From: Bacteroidales bacterium
Lineage (GTDB): Bacteria; Bacteroidota; Bacteroidia; Bacteroidales; UBA932
NCBI GenBank assembly: GCA_015060395.1
Contig: SUYP01000004.1
Span: forward strand, 62,001-126,000
Direction: 5' to 3'
Length of the DNA: 64,000 nucleotides
The notes under the pieces are model-generated. The model was not told the DNA's origin and did not search any database. It worked only from the letters and a program-made list of their open reading frames with translations. Below, in pieces: positions 35,106 through 44,115 of this stretch. The translations under genes and the position numbers were made by a program. The first letter of the stretch is position 1. Each line of letters starts with the position of its first letter.

Positions 35106-36078
35106 CGAGACCTTCGATTGGCTGGATTGTACCGTCTTCATTGTATTTGAGTTCGCATACCTTGAGGCTTCGGAGCCAGGTCTTTCCGCCTGAAGGAACG
35201 CTGTCGTGATGGAAAAGCCACCATTTGCCTCCGAATTCCACGATAGAATGGTGTGTAGTCCATCCTACTACAGGAGTCATTATCACTCCTTTGTATGTGA
35301 ACGGTCCGTATGGGTTGTCACCGATTGCATAGCAGAGGTAATGAGTGTCTCCGGTAGAGTATGAGAAATAGTATTTTCCATTGTACTTATGCATCCAGGA
35401 TGCCTCAAAGAATCTGTAAGGATTGTCTGCTGTGAGAGGCTTTCCTTCTTCATCCAGGATCATAACAGGTCTTGGATCTTCGGCGAATCCGAGCATATCA
35501 TCGCTCAGAAGCACAACACGTCCCGGAAGCGCATCTTCCTTACCTTCAGGAAGATAGGCGTTCTCGAGAGCCTTGTTGTCCTTGTAGCGCTGAAGCTGAC
35601 CGCCCCAGAGACCTCCGAAATACATATAATATTTACCGTCTTCCTCGTAGATTGCAGGGTCGATGCTGTAGCTGCCCTTTACAGGATCCGGCTGAGGAAT
35701 GAAAGGTCCTTCTGGTTTGTCGCTGATGGCAACTCCGAGTCGGAAGATGTCATTTCTGTCCTTGAGAGGGAAGTACATATAGTATTTTCCGTCTTTTCTT
35801 GCCACCTCGCAGTCCCAGAGCTGGCGTCCTGCCCAAGGAATGTCCGCTACGTCCAGTACTTTGCCGTGGTCGATGACCTCTGATGTCATAGGATCGTTAC
35901 CGTTGAGGCTAAATACGTGGTAATCCTTCATATTGAAGTGGTCACCGTTGTCATTTTCAACGAAGTTTTCTGGTTCCCAGTCGTGAGATGGGTAGATATA
36001 GAGCTTTCCGTCCCATACGTGTACGGATGGATCTGCCATAAAGTCGGCAGGAACGAGGTATCTTTTCGGTGTCTTCAT
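35098..36078 (-). CDS. GH43 glycosidase (probable beta-xylosidase), cytoplasmic
   Basis: The 326-residue enzyme has the five-bladed propeller triad: general base Asp16 in ADPSVHV, Asp140 in SIDPAIYEEDG and general acid Glu225 in FFEASWMHKY. No signal peptide is present, so it should act on imported oligosaccharides. It best resembles the beta-xylosidase branch of GH43, but alpha-L-arabinofuranosidase activity cannot be excluded. The GH67 gene start overlaps its 3' end, so both are translated from one message. A 79-nt AT-rich gap separates it from the GH10 gene upstream. Confidence 0.88.
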   Translation of the reverse strand: MKTPKRYLVPADFMADPSVHVWDGKLYIYPSHDWEPENFVENDNGDHFNMKDYHVFSLNGNDPMTSEVIDHGKVLDVADIPWAGRQLWDCEVARKDGKYYMYFPLKDRNDIFRLGVAISDKPEGPFIPQPDPVKGSYSIDPAIYEEDGKYYMYFGGLWGGQLQRYKDNKALENAYLPEGKEDALPGRVVLLSDDMLGFAEDPRPVMILDEEGKPLTADNPYRFFEASWMHKYNGKYYFSYSTGDTHYLCYAIGDNPYGPFTYKGVIMTPVVGWTTHHSIVEFGGKWWLFHHDSVPSGGKTWLRSLKVCELKYNEDGTIQPIEGLDE

Positions 36079-36157
36079 ATTTTTAATGTTATTACTTTAA
36101 TGGTCAGATGTTAACTTGTTTCTTATTTCGAGGACGTGCATAAATATGAAAAAATAT

Positions 36158-37246
36158 TTATTTCATATATTCGTTGAGGAATGGCTTCGGCTGGTGGTTG
36201 CGGTCGAAAAGGAGAGGGTAGTCCGTGCGGCCGTCCATAGGCCAGTCGTTCTTCCACGAGTCTCCGTCAGCCACACCCCAGGCAGTAACTCTTGTTATCT
36301 TGTCAGAGTGCTTCAGATAAAGATCCATAAGCTCCTTCATACGTGAGTTCCAAAGCGCATCCACATCTTCAGGAAGCCCGTCCGGATATGGGTTCAATGA
36401 GGCCTTGAAGGCTACTGTATCACTGATGTTCGCTCCGAAATTGATGGATGGAAGGGCTGACATATCCCACTCCGTGATCATCACATTGCATCCTGTGCCG
36501 GCAAAGGCGAGAAGGCTTTCCTCATATTCCTGCATATCAGGATAATCCATACCAACGTGACTCTGCATTCCGATGCCGTCGATACGCAGTCCGCGTGCCT
36601 TCAGCTCATTGGCTATCTTCACGTATGTGTCGCGTCTGCCGGGATTGTTCATCCCGTAGTCGTTGAGATAGAGCTCTGCATCAGGGTCGGCCTCGTGGGC
36701 ATACTGGAATGCGAGAGGAATGAATTCTTCGCCGAGGATCTGGTAGAACGGGCTCTTTCTGTATGATCCGTCTTCCAGGATTGCCTCGTTTACGACATCC
36801 CATCCGTGGATGCGGCCCTTGTAGCGGGTCACAATCGTAGTGATATGCTCCTTCATACGCTCCTTGAGCACATCCGGAGTCACGAAGTTGCCTTCGTCAT
36901 CATACGGAAACCACTTTGCAAGCTGTGAATGCCATACAAGGCAGTGGCCGATTATGAACATATCGTTGGCTTCTCCGAATTCCACGAACTTGTCGGCAAG
37001 AGTGAAGTCATATACTCCCTCTTCAGGATGGATCTCCTCCGATTTCATACAGTTTTCGGCGACGATGCTGTTGAAGTGTTTCTTTATGGTCTCCACTCCT
37101 TTGGTGTCAAGGCCGGTGATCTGTGCTTCATTCAAGGCTGTGCCGAGATAGAAATGCTCTGCAAATACATCTTTGGCACCTTTCTCTTCAGGTGCAGTGC
37201 AGGCGGTGATAAGGCCAAGTGCTGCGAAGATAAGTATTTTCTTCAT
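36158..37246 (-). CDS. GH10 endo-beta-1,4-xylanase, lipoprotein
   Basis: The 362-residue enzyme cleaves the xylan backbone. The acid/base is Glu154 in WDVVNEA and the nucleophile Glu259 in [15 protein letters not shown] and [10 protein letters not shown] are other GH10 signatures. The lipobox ITAC puts the anchor Cys at residue 16, so it is an outer- or inner-membrane lipoprotein. There is no carbohydrate-binding insertion. The usual ITELD nucleophile motif reads ITEWD here. It is 10 nt after the GPH transporter gene and in the same operon. Confidence 0.95.
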   Translation of the reverse strand: MKKILIFAALGLITACTAPEEKGAKDVFAEHFYLGTALNEAQITGLDTKGVETIKKHFNSIVAENCMKSEEIHPEEGVYDFTLADKFVEFGEANDMFIIGHCLVWHSQLAKWFPYDDEGNFVTPDVLKERMKEHITTIVTRYKGRIHGWDVVNEAILEDGSYRKSPFYQILGEEFIPLAFQYAHEADPDAELYLNDYGMNNPGRRDTYVKIANELKARGLRIDGIGMQSHVGMDYPDMQEYEESLLAFAGTGCNVMITEWDMSALPSINFGANISDTVAFKASLNPYPDGLPEDVDALWNSRMKELMDLYLKHSDKITRVTAWGVADGDSWKNDWPMDGRTDYPLLFDRNHQPKPFLNEYMK

Positions 37247-37256
37247 AGTGTCAGGT

Positions 37257-38678
37257 TTATGCGTTCTTGGCTCTTTCCTCGATCTCCATATTGATCTTAT
37301 CGATCACGTCATCCTCAAGTTCATACTTGGAAATGATCCACATAGCGAGAAGGAGAAGTACGGCTGGAATGACGCATACAAGCCAGAGGATTCCCTGCTC
37401 TGCGAAAGGAGTCTGCTGTGAGAGTGCTGCATCAAAGCCTACAACCGAGAGAACAAGACCCGGAACAACTCCTCCAAGTGCCATACCGGCTTTGAAGAAA
37501 ATACCGGTCAAAGCGTTCACGATGCCGGCGATACGTCTTCCGGATGTGTATTCTCCGTATGATACAACCTCAGGTACAAGGGCCCACATATAGCCTGTAG
37601 CCACAATGATACCTGTGCTCTTCACGAACTGTGCGATGCATAGGAGCCAGAACTGCTTGAGGGCCTCGATGGATACGAATATGTACATCATAGCCATACC
37701 CGCCACTGCTGTTCCGAGGAAGAGGTAGAACATACCCTTCTTTCCGATCTTGCGCTTGATAGCTGGCACAAGAGGCATAAAGATGAATGCAGGGATGGTT
37801 CCAAGCCACATAAAGGCAGTGGTCATCATAGGGGTAGCTCCTACATTGTATGTCATAAAATATGCGTCAGCAGCGTTTCCGATGCTCATCATAGCGAAGG
37901 CGGTGATGAAGAAGAAGGCGAGGACTCTCAGAGGACGGTTGCGGAGGAATTCCATCCAGAGGTCGCTGACCTTCACGTTCTCGGATTCCTTCTGGTCCAT
38001 AACGACCCTCTCCTTGCACTGTGAGAAAGAGAATACGAGGAGTGCGAGACCCGCGAGTGAGAATATGGTCATTGTGATGAACCACGCTGATGCAGATTCA
38101 GGCTTGTCAATTATTGCAGAACCGTCAGCAGCTGCAGGAGCGAAGATCGCGATCACCATAGGAAGCGATTTCACTATCAATGCACCGAGATTCGCCATAA
38201 ACATTCTGGTTGACGTGAGGATGGTGATCTCTTCGGTGTCCCTGGTCAGAGATGAGTTCAAAGCTCCGTAAGGCACATTCACCAGAGTGTAGCACATACT
38301 CATACCAACGTATGTGATATATGCATATACTATTGAGCCGCTGAAGCCGTTCCAGAAGCAGAGAATGGCAAGACCAGCGAGCGGAATACCGCCCAGAATC
38401 AGCCAGGAACGATATTTACCCCATTTAGGATTGCTCTTGTCCACGAATGCACCTACGAGAGGATCCCAAAGTACATCCACGAGACGGACGATGAGGAACA
38501 TAAGCGCCGCAGATCCCGGACTTATGCCATAGACATTGGTGTAGAAGAACAGAAGCCATATACTTACTGTCTGATAAATGAGGTTCTGCGCCATATCGCC
38601 GCTTCCGAAGCCGATGCGCTGGATCCAGGATAGCTTGTAGAAGCCTTTCGCTTCATTGGCATTTTGATTCTGTGACAT
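37257..38678 (-). CDS. GPH-family oligosaccharide:cation symporter
   Basis: The 473-residue membrane protein has about twelve helices and the glycoside-pentoside-hexuronide transporter marks: [13 protein letters not shown] near the N-terminus, [25 protein letters not shown] at about 68-92 and [17 protein letters not shown] carriers such as XynP/XynT import xylo-oligosaccharides or uronides with Na+ or H+. Between a xylanase and an acetylesterase, a xylo-oligosaccharide substrate is likely. It starts 23 nt after the esterase gene. Confidence 0.92.
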   Translation of the reverse strand: MSQNQNANEAKGFYKLSWIQRIGFGSGDMAQNLIYQTVSIWLLFFYTNVYGISPGSAALMFLIVRLVDVLWDPLVGAFVDKSNPKWGKYRSWLILGGIPLAGLAILCFWNGFSGSIVYAYITYVGMSMCYTLVNVPYGALNSSLTRDTEEITILTSTRMFMANLGALIVKSLPMVIAIFAPAAADGSAIIDKPESASAWFITMTIFSLAGLALLVFSFSQCKERVVMDQKESENVKVSDLWMEFLRNRPLRVLAFFFITAFAMMSIGNAADAYFMTYNVGATPMMTTAFMWLGTIPAFIFMPLVPAIKRKIGKKGMFYLFLGTAVAGMAMMYIFVSIEALKQFWLLCIAQFVKSTGIIVATGYMWALVPEVVSYGEYTSGRRIAGIVNALTGIFFKAGMALGGVVPGLVLSVVGFDAALSQQTPFAEQGILWLVCVIPAVLLLLAMWIISKYELEDDVIDKINMEIEERAKNA

Positions 38679-38701
38679 AGTGATAGTGTTATTTTTATTG
38701 G

Positions 38702-40312
38702 TTATTTCATATCTTTAAGTGTCGCCTCGGCAGCTCTTTTCCCGAGGGTCTTCTTGTCCAGAGGGTGGATGTCGTTCCATTCTCCGAGGTCGCTGTTGGG
38801 GATGAGCCTTGTGTTGGCATTCATTTCCACAGCCTTGGCCTGCTGGAGGCGCATCTCTGCCCAGGACTGTCTTCCTCTGACATCATCCTTGTGCAGGAAA
38901 TCAGCGAGTTCGACAATATAGAACGGCAGGCTGCTGTCGTCGAAGGTCTCCCTCCAGCATCCGATCATTCTTGTAAGCAGCTCGGCATACTCGTGTCTTC
39001 TGTCCACATTTGATTCACCCTGATACCAGAGCACTCCTCTGAATCCGAGATTCTTCAGAGGATGGATCATCGCATTGTAAAGACATACAGGCTTGTAGCA
39101 GAAGAACATCATCGAAGGAGCCGATGGCATAGGCGCTCCGAGCCTGTATTTCCACTGTCCTTCAAGACTGACTTCTTCTCCCTGACAGATGATCTTATAT
39201 GGCTTCTCGCGGACAAAATGAGGCTGCCCCCCGTTGCTTATTATCCTGACAGTGATGTTGTTGCATCCTTTCTTGAGGACTCCGGCCGGAATCCTGTATA
39301 TTCTTGGCGGATACTGATAGCCGGTCGTGCCGACAAAATGGCCGTTGACATATACGGAATCGGCATCAACGATGCATCCTAGGCGTATCACGGCCTCCTT
39401 GCCTGCCCATTCCGAAGGAAGCTTTACATCCTTGCGAAGCCAGTGCGAACCGGCCAGAGGCCTTCTGCCGTCGTTGCCCCAGTCTTTTGAGAACATATCG
39501 ACTTCTTTCCAGCTGCTGTCGTCATATTCCGGAGCGTACCATTTCATTTCTTCCTGCATTCCCGGATCACCTGCGTAAAGTGCAGTGTTCCAGCGATGGA
39601 AATTCTCTCCCTCGAGCTTTTTGATCCTCTGGCAATAGCCGGGATCTTCATATAGACGTTTCTCGTTGATATGCTTTGGGAAATCCTTCAGACTCTCCTC
39701 GCTGGTCCAGGCCTCCACCGGAGTTCCTCCCCAACAGCAGTTTACGATTCCCACCGGTACTCCTGTGCTGCTGTAGATCTCCTTGGCATAGAAATAGGCG
39801 AGGGCAGAGAATTCCATCACGTGTTCAGATGTGCACGGAGTCCAGTTGGATTCCGGAGTATCTTCCTGCGGAGCGATGAAGTTGTATGTGTCCGGAACAA
39901 TATACTGGCGTATCTCCTTGTTTTCGTATGCAGCTACTTCGTCGGCGAACATATCCGTCACGCGTCTTATCGGCAGTTCCATATTGGACTGGCCGGAGCA
40001 AAGGAAAACGTCGCCTATCAGAATGTCACTCAATGTGATGCCTGAAATCCACATAGTGTAAGGACCTCCGGCACTGCATTCAGGCAGCTGGATCTCCCAT
40101 TTCCCCTGTCCGTCAGCTTCAGTACGGTAGGATGCATCCTGCCAGCGGATCTCAACATCCTCGGCAGCATCCGCCCAGCCCCATATCGTTATCGGTTCGT
40201 CTCTCTGGAGGACCATACCGTCTCCAAGAATGGAAGGCAGCCTTACTTCTGCTTCAGAACTCGCTGAAAAGGCCAGGGCCAGAGCCAAAGCCGCAATGAT
40301 TTTTCGTTTCAT
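38702..40312 (-). CDS. exported sialate-O-acetylesterase-type carbohydrate esterase
   Basis: The 536-residue protein has a signal peptide (about 1-22), an SGNH esterase domain split by an inserted jelly-roll (about 260-370, similar to GH2 sugar-binding domains) and the catalytic blocks GQSNM (Ser109) and EWNDIHP near the C-terminus, supplying Asp and His. The family includes sialate O-acetylesterases and xylan acetylesterases; the xylan setting favours acetyl removal from xylan. The gene is first in the minus-strand operon esterase-GPH-GH10-GH43-GH67. Confidence 0.88.
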   Translation of the reverse strand: MKRKIIAALALALAFSASSEAEVRLPSILGDGMVLQRDEPITIWGWADAAEDVEIRWQDASYRTEADGQGKWEIQLPECSAGGPYTMWISGITLSDILIGDVFLCSGQSNMELPIRRVTDMFADEVAAYENKEIRQYIVPDTYNFIAPQEDTPESNWTPCTSEHVMEFSALAYFYAKEIYSSTGVPVGIVNCCWGGTPVEAWTSEESLKDFPKHINEKRLYEDPGYCQRIKKLEGENFHRWNTALYAGDPGMQEEMKWYAPEYDDSSWKEVDMFSKDWGNDGRRPLAGSHWLRKDVKLPSEWAGKEAVIRLGCIVDADSVYVNGHFVGTTGYQYPPRIYRIPAGVLKKGCNNITVRIISNGGQPHFVREKPYKIICQGEEVSLEGQWKYRLGAPMPSAPSMMFFCYKPVCLYNAMIHPLKNLGFRGVLWYQGESNVDRRHEYAELLTRMIGCWRETFDDSSLPFYIVELADFLHKDDVRGRQSWAEMRLQQAKAVEMNANTRLIPNSDLGEWNDIHPLDKKTLGKRAAEATLKDMK

Positions 40313-40337
40313 AAGGGTATGTTGCTTATCTTATTTA

Positions 40338-40345
40338 CAAAGATA
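40338..40345 (-). promoter_or_regulatory. -7 element of the xylan operon
   Basis: Minus-strand TATCTTTG fits the consensus, 25 nt upstream of the esterase ATG. No obvious -33; the 258-bp region to tkt is AT-rich, especially 40385-40490. Confidence 0.5.
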
Positions 40346-40527
40346 ATAAAATATGTGATATTCACCGGAGGATAAACGTTTCAGGATTTTTTGTTTTTAG
40401 AACAATTGTGTCGGAAATATTGCAATTTCTGTTGCGTATGTAACATTTGAAACATTTTTTGTATCAAAATATTTATTTTTAAATCAAGATTCTTTCGTGA
40501 AGGACTGAAAAATCGCGGATAGAATGT

Positions 40528-40535
40528 TAAATTTG
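40528..40535 (+). promoter_or_regulatory. tkt promoter -7 element
   Basis: TAAATTTG fits the consensus and lies 35 nt before the tkt ATG. Confidence 0.55.
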
Positions 40536-40570
40536 CATCTGGCAATGAAATTTATGCAACTATTATAATT

Positions 40571-42586
40571 ATGAATGACACTAAGGTAATGAATCTTGCC
40601 GCAGACAACATCAGAATTCTGGCGGCTTCTATGGTTGAGAAGGCTAAGTCCGGACATCCGGGCGGCGCTATGGGCGGAGCCGATTTCATCAATGTACTTT
40701 ATTCCGAGTATCTGCAGTATGATCCTGAGAATCCGAAGTGGGAAGGACGTGACCGTTTCTTCCTCGATCCGGGACATATGGCACCTATGCTCTATGCGCA
40801 GCTTGCCCTTGCAGGAAAGTTCAGTATAGATGAACTTCAGCAGCTCCGTCAGTGGGGATCGCCTGTTCCGGGACATCCAGAGGTCGATATTATGCGTGGA
40901 ATCGAGAATACGTCAGGACCTCTCGGACAAGGTCACGTGTTTGCTGTCGGAGCGGCAATAGCAGCTAAATTCCTTGCTGCACGTACTTCTAATCCGACTT
41001 TCTCAAAAGAAACCATATATGCATATATATCAGACGGAGGCATCCAGGAGGAGATCTCACAGGGCGCAGGACGTATTGCAGGCCATCTCGGGCTTGACAA
41101 TCTCGTGATGTTCTATGATTCCAATGATATCCAGCTTTCTACCGAGTGCAGCGATGTGATGACTGAGGATACAGCAATGAAGTATCTGGCCTGGGGGTGG
41201 AATGTGATCACCATTGACGGTAACGATTGCGGACAGATCCGTGCAGCTCTCGATCAGGCGAAGGCTGAGGCGCGGAGACCGACCCTCATCATAGGAAAAT
41301 GTGTGATGGGCAAGGGTGCAAGACAGGCTGACAATTCATCATACGAGCGCAACTGCAAGACTCACGGTGCTCCTCTCGGTGGAGATGCATTCAAGAATAC
41401 AGTAGTTAATCTTGGTGGAGATCCTGAGAATCCTTTCGTCATTTTCGATGAAGTGAAGGCCCTGTATGCGAAACGTGCCGAAGAACTCAAGGCAATAGCT
41501 GCAGACCGTCACGCCGAGGAGGCAGCTTGGGCTGCTTCCAATCCGGAAAAGGCTGCTGCTCAGGCAGATTGGTTCAGCGGGGCGGCTCCGAAAGTTGACT
41601 GGAGCAAGGTGCAGCAGAAGGCAGGTGATGCGACCAGAAATGCTTCAGCGGCTGTTCTCGGACAGCTTGCAGAGCAGGTTCCGAATATGATCTGTGCATC
41701 TGCGGACCTTTCGAATTCCGACAAGACTGACGGATTCCTCAAGAAGACCACTTCATTCGTCAAGGGTGACTTCAGCGGAGCCTTCTTCCAGGCTGGTGTG
41801 GCAGAGCTTACAATGGCCTGCATCTGTATAGGTATGACGCTTCACGGAGGTGTCATCGCTGCCTGCGGTACTTTCTTCGTGTTCTCGGATTATATGAAGC
41901 CGGCAGTGCGTATGGCCGCTTTGATGGAGCTTCCGGTGAAGTTCATCTGGACTCACGACGCATTCCGTGTCGGAGAGGACGGTCCTACCCACGAGCCTGT
42001 GGAGCAGGAGGCTCAGATCCGTCTTATGGAAAAGCTCAAGAACCACAGCGGAAAGAATTCTATGCTCGTGCTCCGTCCTGCAGATTCGCTTGAGACCACA
42101 GAGTGCTGGAGAATGGCTATGGAGAACACTGACAGCCCTACCGGACTCATCTTCTCACGCCAGAACATAGAGCAGCTTCCTGAGGGAACTGACTATGCCC
42201 AGGCTGAAAAGGGTGCATATATAGTAGCCGGCTCAGAGGAAAATCCGGATGTGATCCTTGTTGCATCCGGTTCAGAGGTGTCAACTCTGGCGGCAGGAGC
42301 TAAGCTTCTTCGTGAGGACGGAATCAAGGTACGTATCGTGAGCTGCCCTTCTGAGGGATTGTTCAGAAGCCAGCCTGCGGAGTATCAGAACGCGGTTCTT
42401 CCTTGCGGTGCGAAGATCTTCGGACTTACAGCCGGTCTTCCGGTCAATCTTCAGGGGCTTGTGGGATGCAACGGCAAAGTGTTCGGCCTTGAAAGCTTCG
42501 GATTCTCAGCTCCTTACAAGGTGCTTGACGAGAAGCTCGGATTTACAGCTCAGAACGTCTATGACCAGGTAAAGGCTATGTTCTAG
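40571..42586 (+). CDS. tkt: transketolase
   Basis: The 671-residue TPP enzyme moves two-carbon units between sugar phosphates in the pentose phosphate pathway and takes up xylulose-5-phosphate from arabinose and xylose use. SGHPGGAMGGAD and TSGPLGQG are the substrate- and TPP-binding blocks. The usual GDG..EG motif reads SDGGIQEEISQ, a variant I recall from Bacteroides arabinose loci. The C-terminal half contains the pyrimidine-binding and regulatory domains in one chain. It is cytoplasmic and sits upstream of the ara operon, separated by a terminator. Confidence 0.95.
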   Translation: MNDTKVMNLAADNIRILAASMVEKAKSGHPGGAMGGADFINVLYSEYLQYDPENPKWEGRDRFFLDPGHMAPMLYAQLALAGKFSIDELQQLRQWGSPVPGHPEVDIMRGIENTSGPLGQGHVFAVGAAIAAKFLAARTSNPTFSKETIYAYISDGGIQEEISQGAGRIAGHLGLDNLVMFYDSNDIQLSTECSDVMTEDTAMKYLAWGWNVITIDGNDCGQIRAALDQAKAEARRPTLIIGKCVMGKGARQADNSSYERNCKTHGAPLGGDAFKNTVVNLGGDPENPFVIFDEVKALYAKRAEELKAIAADRHAEEAAWAASNPEKAAAQADWFSGAAPKVDWSKVQQKAGDATRNASAAVLGQLAEQVPNMICASADLSNSDKTDGFLKKTTSFVKGDFSGAFFQAGVAELTMACICIGMTLHGGVIAACGTFFVFSDYMKPAVRMAALMELPVKFIWTHDAFRVGEDGPTHEPVEQEAQIRLMEKLKNHSGKNSMLVLRPADSLETTECWRMAMENTDSPTGLIFSRQNIEQLPEGTDYAQAEKGAYIVAGSEENPDVILVASGSEVSTLAAGAKLLREDGIKVRIVSCPSEGLFRSQPAEYQNAVLPCGAKIFGLTAGLPVNLQGLVGCNGKVFGLESFGFSAPYKVLDEKLGFTAQNVYDQVKAMF

Positions 42587-42606
42587 GAATATATAATATG
42601 ACGGGA

Positions 42607-42640
42607 GGCCGGCTGAAATAAGTTTTCAGCCGGCCTTCTT
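42607..42640 (+). terminator. terminator after tkt
   Basis: GGCCGGCTGAAA pairs perfectly with TTTCAGCCGGCC across a 5-nt loop, followed by TTCTTTG. A strong hairpin. Confidence 0.85.
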
Positions 42641-42860
42641 TGCGCATAAGGACGTCCGTATGCATTTTTAGTGCGGGATCAGGTCTGTCGTCGTGGCAGA
42701 TAATGCTTTGATAATCAATTCTGTATGTGATGATTATAGGGTGAAAGTGCCCGATAGAGAAGCGGTAACTTATTGGTATATAAGGGGATGGCTGCCACGC
42801 GCAGACCTGCATATAATCCGCTTGGGAGATAAGTGTCTGAAGTACTGTGGTCATATTGAT
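42641..42860. other. unexplained spacer between tkt and ara operon
   Basis: About 220 bp with no recognised gene. A 70-codon reading frame from GTG 42693 on the plus strand and a minus-strand frame lack a promoter and family resemblance, so neither is called. Confidence 0.4.
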
Positions 42861-42902
42861 AAGTGTAGTTGTTACACTTTTAAATATTATTTATTATATT
42901 TG
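42861..42902 (+). promoter_or_regulatory. ara operon promoter and probable AraR operator
   Basis: AAGTGTA at 42861-42867 and TACACTT at 42873-42879 form a perfect 7-bp inverted repeat with a 5-bp centre, immediately upstream of the -7 element TATATTTG (42895-42902). It covers the -33 region, where a repressor would block initiation. The AraR gene is third in the operon, so autoregulation by AraR is the natural reading. I do not remember the published AraR motif well enough to compare base by base. Confidence 0.65.
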
Positions 42903-42948
42903 TAGGCATTAGAAGAATATATTCGATAACCACCTAATTAATAGCTTT

Positions 42949-44097
42949 ATGAAAATCATTTTCAAGACTCTGCTCGGAGTGGCTGCGGCTGCTCTGGTGC
43001 ATTCCTGTGCTACGGCTCCGTCCCAGACACTTTCGGGACTTTCGCCTGAGAAGTTCGTTTCAGAGGTCAATGGAAAGCCCACAGCTCTCTACACTCTTGT
43101 CAATGCGAACGGAATGGAAGTCTGTGTAACAAACTTCGGCGGCAGAATCGTCTCAGTGATGGCTCCTGACCGCAATGGAGAGATGAAGGATGTCGTTCTC
43201 GGCTTCGACAACATTGCGAACTATGCGGACAAGGTTAATACTCCAAGCGATTTCGGAGCGTCTGTAGGACGTTATGCCAACCGAATCAACAAAGGACAGA
43301 TCGTCATTGACGGTGAGACGATCCAGCTTCCGCAGAACAATTTCGGACACTGCCTTCACGGAGGTCCTGACGGATGGCAGTATCAGGTGTATGATGCGGT
43401 ACAGCCTGACAATTCGACAATAGTCCTGACTATGGAATCTCCTGACGGAGATGCGAACTTTCCTGGTGCCGTGACTGCAGTCGTGACTATGAAGGTGACT
43501 GATGATAATGCGATTGATATAAGCTATGAAGCCGTTACCGACAAGAAGACGGTGATAAATATGACCAATCATACCTATTTCAATCTCTCGGGTGATCCGA
43601 CACGCAGGGTTGACGACCATCTGATGCAGATAGATGCCGATAATTTCACTCCGGTTGACTTTACATTTATGACCACAGGCGAAATCCTTCCTGTAGAGGG
43701 TACTCCTATGGACTTCAGACAGCCGGCAGCTATCGGCCAGGATATCAAGAACTTCGAGTTCCAGCAGGTGAAGTTCGGAAACGGATTCGACCACAACTGG
43801 TGCCTCAATACTGCCGGTGACGATACCAAGGTCGCTGCCCGTGCGTGGTGTCCTGAGACCGGAATCTGCCTTGAAGTCCTTACAGACGAGCCTGGAGTGC
43901 AGTTCTACAGCGGTAACTTCCTCGACGGAAGCTGTACAGGAAAGAACGGTGTCACATATCAGCAGAGCACAGGTTTCTGCCTCGAGACACAGAAATATCC
44001 GGATACTCCGAACAAGCCTGAGTGGCCTTCTGCGTTCCTTGAGCCTGGCCAGAAATATACAAGCCACTGCGTATATCGCTTCTCTACTGTAGAATAA
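42949..44097 (+). CDS. aldose 1-epimerase, exported
   Basis: The 382-residue GalM-family mutarotase converts alpha- and beta-anomers of aldoses. NFGGRIVS, GRYANRI, HCLHGGPDGW, NHTYFNLSG and the C-terminal CLETQKYPD (Glu base) are family signatures. A signal with a probable lipobox (VHSC at about residue 20) places it in the periplasm or on a membrane. First gene in the ara operon, it probably supplies the anomer of L-arabinose used by transporter or isomerase. It is followed 18 nt later by the SSS symporter. Confidence 0.93.
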   Translation: MKIIFKTLLGVAAAALVHSCATAPSQTLSGLSPEKFVSEVNGKPTALYTLVNANGMEVCVTNFGGRIVSVMAPDRNGEMKDVVLGFDNIANYADKVNTPSDFGASVGRYANRINKGQIVIDGETIQLPQNNFGHCLHGGPDGWQYQVYDAVQPDNSTIVLTMESPDGDANFPGAVTAVVTMKVTDDNAIDISYEAVTDKKTVINMTNHTYFNLSGDPTRRVDDHLMQIDADNFTPVDFTFMTTGEILPVEGTPMDFRQPAAIGQDIKNFEFQQVKFGNGFDHNWCLNTAGDDTKVAARAWCPETGICLEVLTDEPGVQFYSGNFLDGSCTGKNGVTYQQSTGFCLETQKYPDTPNKPEWPSAFLEPGQKYTSHCVYRFSTVE

Positions 44098-44115
44098 CCA
44101 TAAAACCACATAATT

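Noticed and set aside
42576..42854. Minus-strand 92-codon frame in the same spacer
   Set aside because: It overlaps the tkt terminator and the tkt 3' end and has no recognisable features.
42693..42905. Small 70-codon gene starting at GTG, between tkt and the ara operon
   Set aside because: It runs through the operator and -7 box of the ara operon, has no promoter of its own and resembles no family I know.
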